A stretch of 64,000 bases of DNA from Elysia chlorotica. Taxonomy: Eukaryota > Mollusca > Gastropoda > Plakobranchidae. Made by a program: the position numbers and the translations under genes. The notes under the pieces are model-generated. The model ran no database searches and was not told the DNA's origin. It was given only the letters and a program-made list of their open reading frames with translations. Shown here one piece after another: positions 1 to 51,957 of this stretch. Position 1 is the first letter of the stretch. Every line of letters begins with the position of its first letter. Where the stretch lies: contig RQTK01000220.1 of the NCBI GenBank assembly GCA_003991915.1, forward strand, positions 292,641-356,640, read 5' to 3'.

Positions 1-1130
1 CTCTATCCGGTCTGAAACTAGACTGCCTCGTGGACGGGTTCCACGACTCATTGTTGACAACTTCATTCCAGCCACCCAGCTTCAAAACAGTATGACAGAA
101 TTTCTGTCCTAGTCGGTCACATAGTTTTGACTCTGGCGCAAAGAGTTGGAAACAGATCCAGTCTGATCGGAACTCAAACTCGGGACCTTTTGCTTCGAAT
201 CTTCACGCTCTACCGACTGATCCCTCTCCCATTTAATTTTTTTCTCAATTAGTTTTGGTATCGTGTTATAATTCCATTAAAACTTAACTTGTGAATCGCT
301 GTGCATTTTCGACATTTGGTCAAGGTTTTTCTTGACATTTGAAGGCCTGCGCGCTACCGGCTGTGCCACCCTGCATCTCTAGAGCATGAGCGCAGGTTGC
401 GTCATAATCGATAATATCACGTGATGCGCAATCTGAACATTATCGATCGATTTCCAAGCCAGAGCCAGTTATGTAAACATCATGTGTGGTGAGGAACAAT
501 TATTGATTCAACTCAACAATTAGTCAAATAAGTTAAAGTTAACAGAGACAAGAGGAAATGTGTACGCTCTTCAAAACTTGCTTATCCTTAGTCAGTAAGG
601 ATTTCGGGATTTCGTAATATCTGCATAGGCACCAATTTCACATTGATCAAGCATGTCATTTCTGTTGACATTTAAAATGCTTACGTTGAGTTTTTAGAAA
701 TTGATAAGTTTCCACTCTAACGGCTTATCAACTCCAACTTTTATACAGTTTTTAAATCTCACGCACCCGTGTGCCAAGATCTATATAATAGAGTGCCAAG
801 TCCCATTGTCAAACTACGTGTTACATGTTCATGGTCAAAATACATGTTTTACAGTGTGTTTTACAGTGACCCACGTTGATTACGAAAAATAGAGATAGTC
901 AATACCAATCCAAGGTTCTGTGTTATCCCATAGCTAGTGGTGATAGGCAAAATCTACTCTCAGCCAGAGCGCTGCACTGCCTTACTCTTTTAACCTTTCA
1001 CATTTTGTATAAAATTGTATTGCCAATTTCCCCCCAGAAAGATTCAAACCACACATGACGCAATGTCAATTTCTTACTTATCCCTTTGTCAAGCAATTCC
1101 CATGTGTAACATTGTTAACCACAGCATTGT
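1..1130. other. AT-rich flank, no gene seen
   Basis: Only short non-homologous reading frames are present. Bases about 150-235 end in a tRNA-like stretch resembling a minus-strand SINE head (an anticodon-arm/B-box-like block before a 'ctaccgactga' segment), but it is too degraded to call firmly. Confidence 0.4.
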
Positions 1131-1436
1131 AACTTCACCACGCCATCACTCTACCACACCACCAAACGCAACACCATACGACACCACCAATGCAACACCA
1201 CAACACAGCACCAACCCAACACCACTACACACCACCAACCCAACACTACAGCATACCACCAACCCAACACCACCCGACACCACCAACCCAACACCACCCG
1301 ACACCACCAACCCAACACTAAAGCACACCATCAACCTAAAATTACACCACACCACCAACCCAACACCCCACCACACCACCAACGCAACACCACACCACAC
1401 CACCAACCCAACACAACACAACAACACCACTCCCAA
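1131..1436. repeat. C/A-rich minisatellite
   Basis: Diverged tandem units of roughly 20 bases built on 'caccaacccaacaccac' repeat about 14 times. The array is free of stop codons in one frame on each strand (Thr-Asn-Pro-Thr-Pro repeats on plus, Val/Gly-rich on minus). That is expected of a stop-poor repeat and is not evidence of a gene. Confidence 0.85.
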
Positions 1437-1818
1437 ATTACGCTACATGGCTACTCCAGCAATCCAACACTGCGCCCCAACACCATTCCATTACTCCAAC
1501 ACTCGACCACTTTAAATTGAGAGAGCGAACAGCCAGGGGCTTTGCCTTACAGACATAGATGGTCAAATTGACCGTTGATACTGATGCTGGTGGCTTACAG
1601 TAAACAGGGTATGCTCCGAACGTTCTTCTGTCCTGTTTTATAAGTTTGCAACTGCATTGTCAAAGTCTCTGGGTGCCAAACATCTTTGCTTCAAATGTGC
1701 AACAATATCTGTCCTGATTTGTAAGTTTGGAGCTCGCGTTTTAACAGTCTCTAAGCGCCAAACACGTGTGATTCAAAACTGCGTAAATATCTGTCATGTT
1801 TTTTAAGTTGTAAGTTCG

Positions 1819-1832
1819 CCCCCCCCCCCCCC
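1819..1832. repeat. poly(C) tract
   Basis: A run of 14 C. Just downstream (about 1850-1925) is a tRNA-like, minus-strand segment with an A-box-like and a B-box-like block, possibly a decayed SINE head. Confidence 0.6.
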
Positions 1833-2119
1833 TAAATTCCTTAATGAATCCTGCCAACTGAGATATGAGATTCGAGCTACGAAGCTCCATGTTGCATGTC
1901 TATAGCACTACAGACTGAGCCATTTGATACCCTTGGACAGCCGGGGGCATTACACTAGAGCTCTTTACTCACTGCAAAACAACTGAAACTGTTTAAACTT
2001 GGCCGTGCACTCGTCGTAACGGGGCTCTCAGCAGTCGGCACAGAAGCCTTCTTTTGTATTCGCTTTAGGTCATTCACTTGTTGGATTTCTGTCTCTGCCT
2101 ATGTATGTCTATACTCTCT

Positions 2120-2282
2120 ATCTGCTTCTCTCTCATGTTCTCTCTGTCTCTCTCTCTCTGTCCCTCTCTCCATCTCTCTTTCTCTCTCTTTCTCTCTGTC
2201 TCTCTATCTGATACGCACCAGTGGATAGCTATATCAGTTTCCCTCTCTCTCTATCAATCTTTCTTTGTGTGTGTGTGTCTCT

Positions 2283-2341
<59 letters not shown>
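2120..2341. repeat. (CT)n microsatellite
   Basis: Imperfect CT/TCTG-rich DNA leads into a pure CT run at about 2291-2340. Ser/Leu-rich frames across it are repeat translation. Confidence 0.9.
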
Positions 2342-2345
<4 letters not shown>

Positions 2346-3350
2346 AGGTCACTAGGACTGGGACAGTCGAACCGCACTGACCTGGAACTTTTCAGCCTAG
2401 AGAGAAGAGTAGAGTCCCTTTATGTTTCTGTGGGTTTCTATAGCAACGATGAACATCATGCCCCGTGTGTTGACAAAAACAATAAAAATAAAAACCAGGG
2501 AGGCGCGGAAAAAACGGGAGGGTTGGGATTAGATTATGACATTGTGGACAAAGAATCCTATAATGTATTTTGTGCATTACAAGGGCTACAGTGGGATAGC
2601 TTTTTTGTATAGGAAGCTTAGTCATGAAACGGTAAATGTAGGCCCCTATATTAATGACAAGTGTATATAAGGATTCATGCAAGACTTCACGCCTGTGGCA
2701 ATTTTTGTTTGACAAGATAGAAATGTTTGTAGCCTTTGGACGGCTGTTATAGAGAAAATACCATAATTATGCTCATTTCTCTGAATTTTAGAAGAATGTT
2801 GTAGTGAAACAAGATAGTATTGCGCTAATATGTTTTATGTTAACAACAAGATAGTGATGTGTTAAGCTTTTATAAGATGTTTTATGTTAACAACAAGATA
2901 GCGATGTATTCTATATAGTCTCAGAAATCACCTCAATATAACTGTACTAAATACTGTATTGAATCACCTAGATTAAAACTATCGATGATCAAAAGAAGAA
3001 AAACAATTATCATTCAGTGCAGATCGACTTTTAAGAACAATCGACTCAACAGTTCTTCCATGTTGTACAGATTAACCGAGAAGGCACAAAGATCTAAGTC
3101 CGGTAAGTAGTACATTGTGTCTGTAAGTGAGCACTTATTAGTTTGCTTGCAGCACCATCACTGCATGGCTAAGAGATGGGGCTTGCCAATCAGGTCTGAC
3201 AGGCAGCCATGTGTGCTTTATGGGGGAAAATGTACAATCATATCTCACTCCCCTTTGTGAGCAATAGAGACAGAGTGCTATAGCATCGTAATGTGCTTTG
3301 TGAGCAACGGAAGAATAAATTGAACAAAAACACAGCGTTATTGAGACAAT
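2342..3350. other. no gene seen; short tandem duplication
   Basis: No coding signal. A segment of about 57 bases containing 'gttaacaacaagatag' is tandemly duplicated at about 2797-2907. Confidence 0.4.
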
Positions 3351-3351
3351 A

Positions 3352-3376
3352 GATAAATAAATAAATAAATAAATAA
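3352..3376. repeat. (AAAT)n microsatellite
   Basis: Six uninterrupted tetranucleotide units. Confidence 0.8.
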
Positions 3377-3619
3377 GAAAATAGAGTACACGTTTTACAC
3401 ACAAAAACAACGTTGGGAGAGAGGAGTACTGTAACCCCGCAGTCTGTTGTTGTGTGGGCGGGCAGGGTGGCTTGTCGCGAAGCCTGTTGTTTACATAACA
3501 CTAGAGAGTCCAGCGGTGCCACTGCGCATCTCGGATGCAGTGGTGTCAGACCTCAGTTGCTGTGGTTGGATGCTTGGAGTGTGTTGTGACAGATCAGGAA
3601 AGAACTTCAGGGGTCTTTG

Positions 3620-3795
<176 letters not shown>

Positions 3796-4340
3796 TAGAT
3801 TCAATATGCAGTAAAAGAAAATATTAATATATCGAAGTCATCTCTGGTTATATCATAATTTCCTGTACTACTACTAGCGACCTTTGTCATGATGTGAATC
3901 ACGGTAGAGGACAGCTGAAGTTGGGATCAAGATCAAGGCTAGCAGCGTTCACTGTTTGCTCACAATACACATTTGTATGCGAATAGTTTTGTCGGTACCT
4001 AAGATTGATTATTTGTTATTATCATTTTAATGACTGGTTAGATCATTATCATTATTTACTATCCACTTGGTGCGTGGACACATCTATAAATGAACAACTA
4101 AATTTTAATTCTTTGTTCCATTTCTGTAAAAGCACTTCGAGATTACATACCTATATAGTTCCAAAAAAGTTTCAAACAGTTAACTGGTCTTCCCAATATC
4201 CTTTTAAGGAGACAAAAACTTACGTTAATTTTCAATAAACTTTTTGATGATTAGAAGTACAGCGATTATACTAAATTTTCATTACATGTTAAGATCATTG
4301 ATAGGACCCTCAACACATACGGAGAAAGAGAGAGGTGGGG

Positions 4341-4378
<38 letters not shown>

Positions 4379-5205
4379 ACACACACACACACACACAGAG
4401 GGGTCTTTTAAGATAGAAAACTGTTTGGTTTTGTTTTTTATCACCGATTCCATAAGATTGTCAAACGAAATTTAGATTTCAGAAATACGTCACTAATCTC
4501 CATCAACATATAACCCACTTCATAAAAGTGTGCAGTATAAACACATAAAGCTGTGGACTCCGTCTCATACAGTAAGTTAGCCTAGTTTAGATTCTGGCGC
4601 CTCCTTCAATGTATCGATTTGCGAAAATTATCTTCTTGCACTCGTGTCTGCTCAGTGCCCATGTGCAAGACCTCTCTTTGGTTCTGAGGGGTGCAGATGA
4701 CATCACTTACCCTGTGACCCATCTAAACCCTTCCTGAATCTGTCAACATCCACCTCAAAACGAGGCTGCTTGTGACGTCATGCTATCTGGACCCACTAAC
4801 CCAAATTAACCCGGTGACGGGTTCTCAGCTTTGAAGTGGAGTCTACCTGGTCCAGAGTAAAGTTCGGATTTTTTGTGTTTAACATAATTATATAAATAAA
4901 TTACTCATATCTCTCAGCTGTAGCCGCTCCATATATAAACTGTTTAGATCTAGGGCGCATATTTTCCTGGTGAGTATTGCAAGACTTCCGCCATGACCTG
5001 CAGCCTCGATGACTCATAGTTCTGCAGTTTTCGCTGCTTTATCAGCGTATAAGTTTTTTAGCGAGTCAAGTCAACGATTTGACACAAATGTGCATATCTT
5101 TGTAAAAGAACATTAACAGTGATTGGTTTTTATCAGGTAGGCAAGTAAGGAGTGGGGAGGGGTACCGGACAAACCCATACAGTCTGATTTATGCAAGGAT
5201 GAAGG
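3796..5205. other. AT-rich DNA with (GA)n(CA)n at 4322-4396; no gene seen
   Basis: Apart from the compound GA/CA microsatellite I see no conserved coding segment, RNA gene or transposon on either strand. Confidence 0.4.
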
Positions 5206-5207
5206 AC

Positions 5208-5280
5208 GCGCCATGGTACAAGAGCAAAGCGTGAGGCTTCTGGTGGGAAGGTGTGGGTTCGATTCCACTCGCTGGCCGCA
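5208..5280 (+). repeat. tRNA-like SINE head (unclassified)
   Basis: A 70-base stretch resembles a tRNA. It has an A-box-like start 'gcgccatggtacaagagc' and a perfect B box 'ggttcgattcc' near 5257. The rest does not fold convincingly as a real tRNA, so a tRNA-derived SINE head or pseudogene is the better reading. Confidence 0.5.
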
Positions 5281-5906
5281 GCGTTTATTTTCTCCTACAG
5301 TTTGGGTCGGAGAACGATGAATGCGAACCGGCCAAATACCAGGTGTCCTGGTATCCTGCTCCGGGGGTTCGTCTCCATATAGTCTCTTTCTTAAAGCTAA
5401 GGAGATTTTGAACTATGAGATGCCTTCTCTTTCTCCGACCAAAGATTGGGATTGTTGGAGATGTGGTCCAGACACTGAAGTGACATGGCGACAACATTAG
5501 AAGGCGTCTGGGAGGGGCCAGTTGACCTACATAGCGCCGGAAGACGTTAATAACCTGTTCAACTCTCCATCTCGGCGGCTAATTAGTGCGATCATGCACC
5601 AGCATCACGGGGAAGCCCTCGGATCTGGTGCCACCTTCACATCAAGGCGAATGAGAATGTTAGTGAACAGTGCCAGCACAGAAAACACTAATGGCTCTTT
5701 CATTATTTCATGGTTGTCAGCCTGGCCTGATTTTTGATGACCAAGCTGTGAACCCGAGATGCATGGTGTTCTCGAAGAAAGAAAAAGACATAATATGTAT
5801 ATAGAGAGAGAGAGAGGACAGCGAGCGGGAGAGAGAAAGGTGGAGATAAAGAGAGGGAAGAAAACACGGGGAGAGCGAGGAGAGACAGACACACAAAGGC
5901 AAAGAT

Positions 5907-5956
<50 letters not shown>

Positions 5957-6476
5957 GAAAATAAATTAAGAGATATAAACTTGGAGGGAGACATAAAGAG
6001 GGATATTTAGGGTTTGTTCTGAACTCAGAGCATCTACAATTTCTATACAGCTTAATTTAGTGGAAGCTAAAGATGAAGCCTTTCATACCGTTCAGCTTAT
6101 GAAAGAACAGACTGTCTAGAGCGAAGACACCAATAAAACAAATGTGGTTGTAAGTTCAACACTTTTTTAAAGGAGTTGGCAACAAATGTACATTTGTTTT
6201 GTGTATGTTGTGTTAGAAATCAAGGGAGGGGCGGTGAAAAGATCAGTCGGTTGTGCTTTAGACTGACAAACAGGAGCTCCGAGCATGTAACCTATAATAA
6301 CTTCGGCACAGGTTTTTACGGGCACTACTCGCTTTTAGATTACATGAACTCTAATAATAAGCAACGCCAAGCCTAGCCAGGATATTTTTCTACATAAACG
6401 GAAAATAGATTTGCGATATAAAAATTAAAAATATATAGTACTTTTCGTTTTAATACGTCTGATCAATTTCCCTGGA
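5281..6476. other. no gene seen; (GA)n at 5908-5954
   Basis: Contains only short reading frames and a GA microsatellite. The frame at 5522-5737 has no recognisable domain. Confidence 0.35.
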
Positions 6477-6552
6477 AACCTGGGCACGAGCTAAGGGTCA
6501 AACCTCGGACCCCCAGGCAATCAATAGAGAGCACTGCCAACTAGACTACATT
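6476..6552 (-). repeat. tRNA-derived SINE head, family 2
   Basis: On the minus strand this reads as a tRNA-like segment: 'tagtctagttggcag' (A box region), then 'ggtttgaccc' (B box), followed by 'ttagctcgtgccc'. The same post-B-box block occurs near 8938 and 58325, which makes it a dispersed family rather than chance. Confidence 0.55.
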
Positions 6553-6885
6553 TGTACCTGTACTTGCAGTAAAAATACAGCATGATCATTGTAAAATCTT
6601 GTTTTACTAACATAGCCCCCCCCACCCCATAAAATGTGGTGCAAAGGTAAGGGGTGAGAAAAAGGAATGTCGAGTCGCACCCCTTACACAGAGACGGCTA
6701 GATGTCTTGAACAGGGATCCCATCATGGTGAGTACCAAGCAATCGGATGCACGCTCTCCGTATTCTTGTCACCACATCCTTGTCTTAATTATAAAAATAA
6801 CCTGAATGTGAAATCGAAACTGCACCGCTCTCTGTTTTATTACTGTCCTTTAGTTCCCATCGGGCAATCGATCCAGTTTGATTCA

Positions 6886-6957
6886 GTTTCCCCAATAATT
6901 GTCCCTCTGTCTAGTCTACTGACTACCCCCCATGTCACGATCCAGATCTTTTGTTTT
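6886..6957. repeat. 72-bp direct repeat, left copy (probable target-site duplication)
   Basis: Identical by eye to 8145-8216. The two copies flank a minus-strand retrotransposon fragment exactly, which is the arrangement expected of a target-site duplication. Confidence 0.8.
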
Positions 6958-8144
6958 CATATGTATAAAATTTTAGGTTTTCGATTCAAGAGATTCAATG
7001 TTTATTCAGTCAATATATATATATTAAGAACATACATATCGAAAATTATTTTGTCAAGCACAGGCTTAGCAAGATGAATACACATAAACAGTTATGCAAA
7101 TATGCAACACAATTAACAAAAAGTTTTACTTAAACATAGTTGTATCTAACTAGTACACATTAATTAGGGAGAAAAAGAAATTAAGAACTTATCATACATT
7201 CCTTATCAATATGGAAAACTGATTGCGCATTACATTAAAAAGTTCCAATAATGTGATTAAATAAAGTACATATAACAATGACTGCAAAATGCACTATAAA
7301 TGTGTTAATTAAGTTTGATTTTAAATTACTCTAAATTATTAATAAAGGCATAGAATGTAAGAGTTTACCTTGTGGTAGCATTATAAATTTTTAAGTTCTC
7401 TTGAGCCATTGAAATGTTTGACTGCTTGTGGGTAAAAGCTCTTAACGAAGCGGCCACACCCCTTAAAGGCTCGCATTCTTCTCCCATGGGGCAGAAGATC
7501 AAAGTAACGGCTAGCAGGGTGGGAATTATCATCACGTATTTTAGCTATTTTTCTTTCCATACGAGAGATGTAAATAGTTTCAAGTGTAGGAAGGTCTACA
7601 CCTGTCAGCCTTTCACTGTTACGTATAACTGAGTTTATTTTTCCAATCTCAGCTATTGGGGCGCGGTCAAACCAAACAGTGATTGACTGCGATAGAACGC
7701 TCTCGATTATTGCCTTATAAAAGCTGACAAGTGTAGGGCCTTGAACATTGAATGATTTTAATTTTCGTAAGAAATACAACCTTTGTCTTGCTTTAGTTAA
7801 AATATGTTGAACGTTAACGTCCCATGTTAGTTTATTGGAGAGATGTGTACCCAAAAATTTAAATGTATCCACCCGTTCTACTTGAATACCATTAATAAAA
7901 AGAGGAGGTGGGGTTGGACCCGTAAGTCGATAATCAACAATTATTTCTTTAGTTTTGCTTACGTTCAGCTGGAGGTTGTTATTTTGACACCAGTCTGTGA
8001 GCGAGCTTACTTGCTGTCGGTATTCAACTTCATTGTTATTCTTTATAAGGCCAGTGACAGTAGTGTCATCGGCAAACTTTATTATAAGACAATCTGAAAA
8101 CTCGACTTGACAGTCAGACGTAAAAAGAGAATATAACTTAGGCG
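6958..8144 (-). mobile_element. 5'-truncated Rex1/CR1-like non-LTR retrotransposon
   Basis: A 1.2-kb insertion on the minus strand. The reading frame 7381-8144 is open throughout. It encodes the C-terminal half of a reverse transcriptase, with the catalytic FADDTT box at about 8059-8076. Typical family blocks follow: WCQNNNLQLNVSKTKE, FKFLGTHLSNKLTW, RLYFLRKLKSF, and a terminal 'FDLLPHGRRMRAFK'-type block. The fingers and box A/B region is missing, so the copy is dead. The 3' part (6958-7380 in plus coordinates) is AT-rich and carries AATAAA on the minus strand near its end. The 72-bp direct repeats at both ends show it inserted as a truncated copy. Clade assignment is from sequence style and could be a neighbouring CR1-group clade. 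Confidence 0.85.
7381..8144 (-). pseudogene. reverse transcriptase fragment (Rex1/CR1-like)
   Basis: About 254 codons without a stop, ending in TAA at the low-coordinate end. The Asp-Asp pair of RT box C is intact, but box A is absent because the element is truncated at 8144. The open frame suggests a fairly recent insertion. Confidence 0.85.
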
Positions 8145-8216
8145 GTTTCCCCAATAATTGTCCCTCTGTCTAGTCTACTGACTACCCCCCATGTCACGAT
8201 CCAGATCTTTTGTTTT
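8145..8216. repeat. 72-bp direct repeat, right copy (probable target-site duplication)
   Basis: Matches 6886-6957 base for base as far as I can see by eye. The retrotransposon reading frame appears to start inside it only because the ORF reads through the junction. Confidence 0.8.
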
Positions 8217-8935
8217 TAAGGCCTATCACTTGTTTCTCCATTTTTGCTCTTAGGTTCATGAACACTCAATTGATTAATTTTTTTTTTTTTTGCCACCTTC
8301 AACTTTTCAGCTGACTCCATCTTAATATTTATCCTCAAACTCTCTCTCTCCCCCTCTCTCTCTCTATCTCTATCTCTCGCTCTCGCTCTCTCTCTCTCGA
8401 CTCCACAGCAGATTTAAATCCAAACTCAATATTTATAGCACATAGATTTCCCTATTATATATAACATTATTTGGTAGATGTATCGCGCGATCTAGTGCAG
8501 CTGAGCTTTACGGTCATTTACCAATAATGATCTCTCTAGAACCAGTTAGTACCTACATTCCAACAAGACTTTCCACACTAGTCAAGCCCGCATGCCTATT
8601 TCACGTCTCATCCTTATTATGTGAACTTGTCGCATTGCGGCCGCTCGGCTTATATAGATTTTTGTTTTTTAAGTTACTGTAGTTACAAACGCGACCGGTC
8701 CCACTACACAGCGCCAGACCTATCTGGTGATTTCTCGTCCTTCCAAGACGTCTACGATCGTAGCGTGTGTAGACCACACAAGCCCAGAGATGGGCATGTC
8801 ACTATCTTTCCAAAGGTCTGACTCTGGTTGTACGTGCTAATTCCTTACCACACAAGTTATCAATCCGAAAATATTATCATCTCTGATAAGTTCTGGTTGC
8901 CAATGTTCAAAAGTTTCACTAAATAGTTGTATGCG
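8217..8935. other. no gene seen; (CT)n at 8339-8399
   Basis: Holds a poly(T) run near 8279-8291 and a CT microsatellite. No coding or RNA signal was found. Confidence 0.35.
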
Positions 8936-9012
8936 GAGAAACAGGGCACCAGCTGAGAATCGAACCTTTGACATCCCGAGCGTCAGCCGGGAGCACTTCT
9001 GACTGACATTAC
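8936..9012 (-). repeat. tRNA-derived SINE head, family 2
   Basis: The minus strand shows the B box 'ggttcgattctcagctggtg' followed by 'ccctgtttctcc'. It matches the post-B-box block of the copies near 6478 and 58325. Confidence 0.55.
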
Positions 9013-9197
9013 CAGTGTTGGCTGCGGGTCCCGAAAACGCAAGGATCCTAAAAGATGCGCCTGGATGGTGAGCCACAGAGAAGGCACACACAATCATTTT
9101 AATTCATTTTTTAATGTAGTGATGAATAATGTGAGAAAAATTGATCCCGAGGAATTAGGACAGAAATCGCAAGCAAGTCTAGATTATGTTTTTGAGA

Positions 9198-9263
9198 GAC
9201 AGAGAGACGTATAGACAGAGAGAGACAGAGAGGCATATAGACAGAGAGAGACAAAGAGAGAGT

Positions 9264-9337
<74 letters not shown>

Positions 9338-9395
9338 GACAGACAGACAGACAGAGAGACAGAGCGAGAGAGACAGAGACAGAGCGGACAGAGAA
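9198..9395. repeat. (CAGA)n/(GACA)n microsatellite
   Basis: A tetranucleotide array, with the purest part at about 9260-9334, is flanked by GA-rich DNA. A related shorter tract follows at 9721-9778. Asp-Arg-Gln-Thr frames are repeat artefacts. Confidence 0.95.
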
Positions 9396-9934
9396 GACGT
9401 CCTCCTAAAACTGAATGAAAACGAAAAAGCAATCCAGCCCTCAGTGTTTATATCTCGAGAGCTCCCGAGTTATTGCTGAAGAAGATTGCCTGTGGAGTAT
9501 AGGGAGGACTGGGAGAAGAGGTTCACCGGCCGAGCCCACTGATAGGTCGTAAAACCTGGAAGGTGGAAAATTTAATGGTCACCTCCTGGGATGCTGGACT
9601 TGAACAGTTCCATGCTGAGCCCTGTGGGCCAAGACTGGGGAGGCTCGCGGTGCAGTCGTGGTCTCTCTCTCTCTCTGTGAGAGGCCTTGTGGTTTTGTAT
9701 CCTCTTGGGACTAAAAATTTAAGAGAGAGAGAGAGAGACAGACAGACAGAGAGACAGAGAGAGAGACAGACAGACAGAAGCAAAAACGACAAAGTGATGT
9801 CAAACGATTCTGCACTTTCTCTGCATTATTATTCTAAATTGTTAAACTAGAAAGACGACTCTCTAAAAAAATCAGCAATTGAAGCATCTTACTACATTAC
9901 GTTTCTTTATGTATGTTCCCAATGGTGAAGGGGG

Positions 9935-9992
9935 GTTAAGTTGGGTTGGTTTAAAGTCAAACAGCAGCACTATATAGGCTATTATTGTCTTA
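9935..9992 (-). repeat. SINE family 1, 3'-end fragment
   Basis: 'ttgggttggtttaaagtcaa' and 'cagcactatataggctat' match the 3' terminal block of the SINE family found intact elsewhere in the window. Only about 55 bases are recognisable. Confidence 0.5.
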
Positions 9993-10955
9993 GAGTAATG
10001 AGATTTTGTTAGGGTGGGTTTACCTTTGTCTGGTTACATCTCTCAATTCCCTTAACTGATCACCCTTGTATTTACCCTCTTCTTCTATCATACGATTCCC
10101 CCCTTTGATTTCCTAGTTGCGGTAATGAGCGTCCAGTCGAGAGTGTGAGGTCTCAACCGCTGTTGCCAACCTTGAGACGCGGCGACACGAACTCGGGGGA
10201 GCTGTCGGGAAGGCAAGTGGATTCTACCTCAAGACCCATCTCCATCCTAGTTAGACTACCATCACCTCATCACAAATACCCTGGCCTCACTCCGCCACCA
10301 ATCCGCAATAACTCCACAATACACCGTCATTTTATGCGGGCTCCACCCTCTTGTGTTGAGATTCAATGCAGACTGATGGATCAATTCCGTAGCCGAGATT
10401 TAAAGAAAAACAATCTAATAGTATTTTTTTCTCTGTTTTCGCCACTGTGAAACGAAGCTTGTCTTCAGGATGAGAGATACACCGGCGTGTCCCCATGAGA
10501 TAGGGGGTGTGGCGATCCGCTAGATCTAGATCTTAAATACCCATTGTAGATACATTCTTCTTCTAGGAAATGAAACTTTCCAATTACCAATGAGTCACTT
10601 TAAAAATTGAAGAGAAAAAAGAAAAAAAAAATTATATATATATATATAGGAAGAATTTTCGGCATCCTGATACTTTTAGCATCGACCATTCCCTTTGAAA
10701 ATGAGTATAGATGGAAAAAGAAATTTCAAATCGAACACCAACCATCTATGTACCAAGATGTAGATAATATTTTCTTTTTAATTCGGTGTTGCGTTCATAG
10801 AGACGATAGTCTCAACAATACAACGACGAACTCAACTTTTGAAGCGGCAGAACTCCTTTCACAAAACAAGTCTCTTTCTTTTAAAGTGTCATGTATCTAA
10901 CGTACATCGCCAAGCCAGAAAAAAAAAATTCTTAAGTCAACAGCCTTCTGAACTC
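9993..10955. other. no gene seen
   Basis: The frame at 10145-10450 is the longest here and has no recognisable motif. A (TA)n tract lies at about 10630-10648, and a TAGATCTAGATCT palindrome cluster at about 10520-10533. Confidence 0.35.
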
Positions 10956-10959
10956 CAAC

Positions 10960-11330
10960 AAGAAAAAGTCCACCAATGCGACTCCCCTCCTGAAGGAATT
11001 GCAATGGCTACCTATAGCACAACGTATTGATTACAGGTGTGCAATTTTTTGTCACAAGTTAATGTCTACAGGGTTCTGCGCCTGAGTATATAAGAGAAAT
11101 GTTGAATTTGTACCAGTTGAAACCAGCGTTACGACCGTCAAACGACGCATTAACGTTAAGTATACCAAAATACAACTTAATAATAATCTTTTGGTGGCAG
11201 CTTTTTCTTGATATAGCCAACCATGGAATCCACTTCCAAAGATACTTCGAGACACGACAAACCAGTTTTAAAAGTCAATTGAAACATTATTTATTTTTCA
11301 AAGCTGCTGCCGCTGTTGCTTTTACATGTA

Positions 11331-11332
<2 letters not shown>
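10960..11332 (+). mobile_element. L2/CR1-like retrotransposon 3' remnant
   Basis: The conceptual translation from 10977 reads ATPLLKELQWLPIAQRIDYR, a hallmark of the region after the RT domain in L2/CR1-type elements. A frameshift at about 11085 is followed by PEYIREMLNLYQLKPALRPS and, further on, 'RQTSFKSQLKHYLF', the usual C-terminal end. Stops and shifts make it a pseudogene. It runs straight into the (ATT)n tract at 11335, which may have grown from the element's simple-repeat tail. Confidence 0.75.

Positions 11333-11334
<2 letters not shown>

Positions 11335-11405
<71 letters not shown>
11335..11405. repeat. (ATT)n microsatellite
   Basis: About 23 trinucleotide units with one missing base, directly after the retrotransposon remnant. 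Confidence 0.95.
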
Positions 11406-11408
<3 letters not shown>

Positions 11409-11734
11409 TTGTAATATTGTTACTATTTTCAAAATTATAATTATAATGTAGGCGTCTCAAGGGTACATGCACTAATAATAGGGAAACAGACAAACACTTT
11501 TAAACAGACTGGCAGAGACAATACGGATGAGATAGCAAACACTCAAAACAAGCTTCTCAACAAAGCAAGACTTGAGACACAGTGGAATAGTTCTGTCCAT
11601 GAGCTTTATTTGTGAAATCCAATTTTTTGTTATTTTGTTTCTTCTGCTAAAACCTCTTCCTTGCTTGTTCAATGACGTTCACGGCAACTATAGAGCACAG
11701 TCTCACATAAAACCGCAAAGCAGATTTATTAATC

Positions 11735-13747
<2,013 letters not shown>

Positions 13748-13753
13748 TTTATT
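13748..13753 (-). promoter_or_regulatory. candidate poly(A) signal for USP47
   Basis: AATAAA on the minus strand, about 740 bases past the stop codon. It is the first canonical hexamer I noticed downstream. A hexamer alone is weak evidence, and cDNA would be needed to fix the 3' end. Confidence 0.35.
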
Positions 13754-14490
13754 TTTGTTGTTTTTTGTGGTTGAAGATTTATCTTATTGAGGGGTGTGGC
13801 CTGAAAAGTACAATACTTTTTTTAAAGCGCATTGAATGAAGGAGTTGCCCTGAGGAATACACCCCATCTAGCCCCACCCTGACAACAGCTGGGCCACTTC
13901 ACTTGGAAAAGAGCCCTGCACTATTTGAGTTAATTTGAGAAAACTTGAAATAACTTTTAAACATATCATATATTAAAGTTTGTTTTCAGAGAAAGACAGA
14001 GAACTTGATTGTTTGTGGCTGATAAATATGTGTGCAATGTCAGCCTTGTTTTAAATGTACAACAATATCCATGGAAATTTGATATTTTTGTCATTTTTGC
14101 CACGATTTCCAAAAGATGTGGTTTAAAGTAATACATGCAAATCATTCAAATAATACAGAAACATTTTGCAAGGCAAAACAGACATTTTTATAAAGCAATT
14201 TAGGTCAAACACTCTTTTCTCACTATACGTGCACAAGAAAACTCACAGGTTGAAAACTGTTATTCACACATTATGAGCGAATCATTTGTCTGTTACCACC
14301 ATCTGGCTTTACAGGCAGCCATTCTGAGCTGGCATATTTAATTAACTTTTGAAGCTGTGAAAACAGTTCCTCCTCTTGAGCGCAAGAACTTCCTCTACAG
14401 ATTGTATCGAGACTCGAGTGCCCCTGTTTTGCTCCAGCCTCCAGCCACACCCTCAGTGAGCTCTTGAACAGAGAAAACTTTCCCTAGACA

Positions 14491-48586
<34,096 letters not shown>

Positions 48587-48588
48587 CT

Positions 48589-51957
<3,369 letters not shown>

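Noticed and set aside
1015..1515. 166-codon Thr/Pro-rich open frame
   Set aside because: It lies almost wholly in a minisatellite and is mirrored by an open frame on the other strand; there is no domain or conserved context.
9260..9334. CRISPR-like regular repeat
   Set aside because: A four-base microsatellite without spacers, in a eukaryotic genome.
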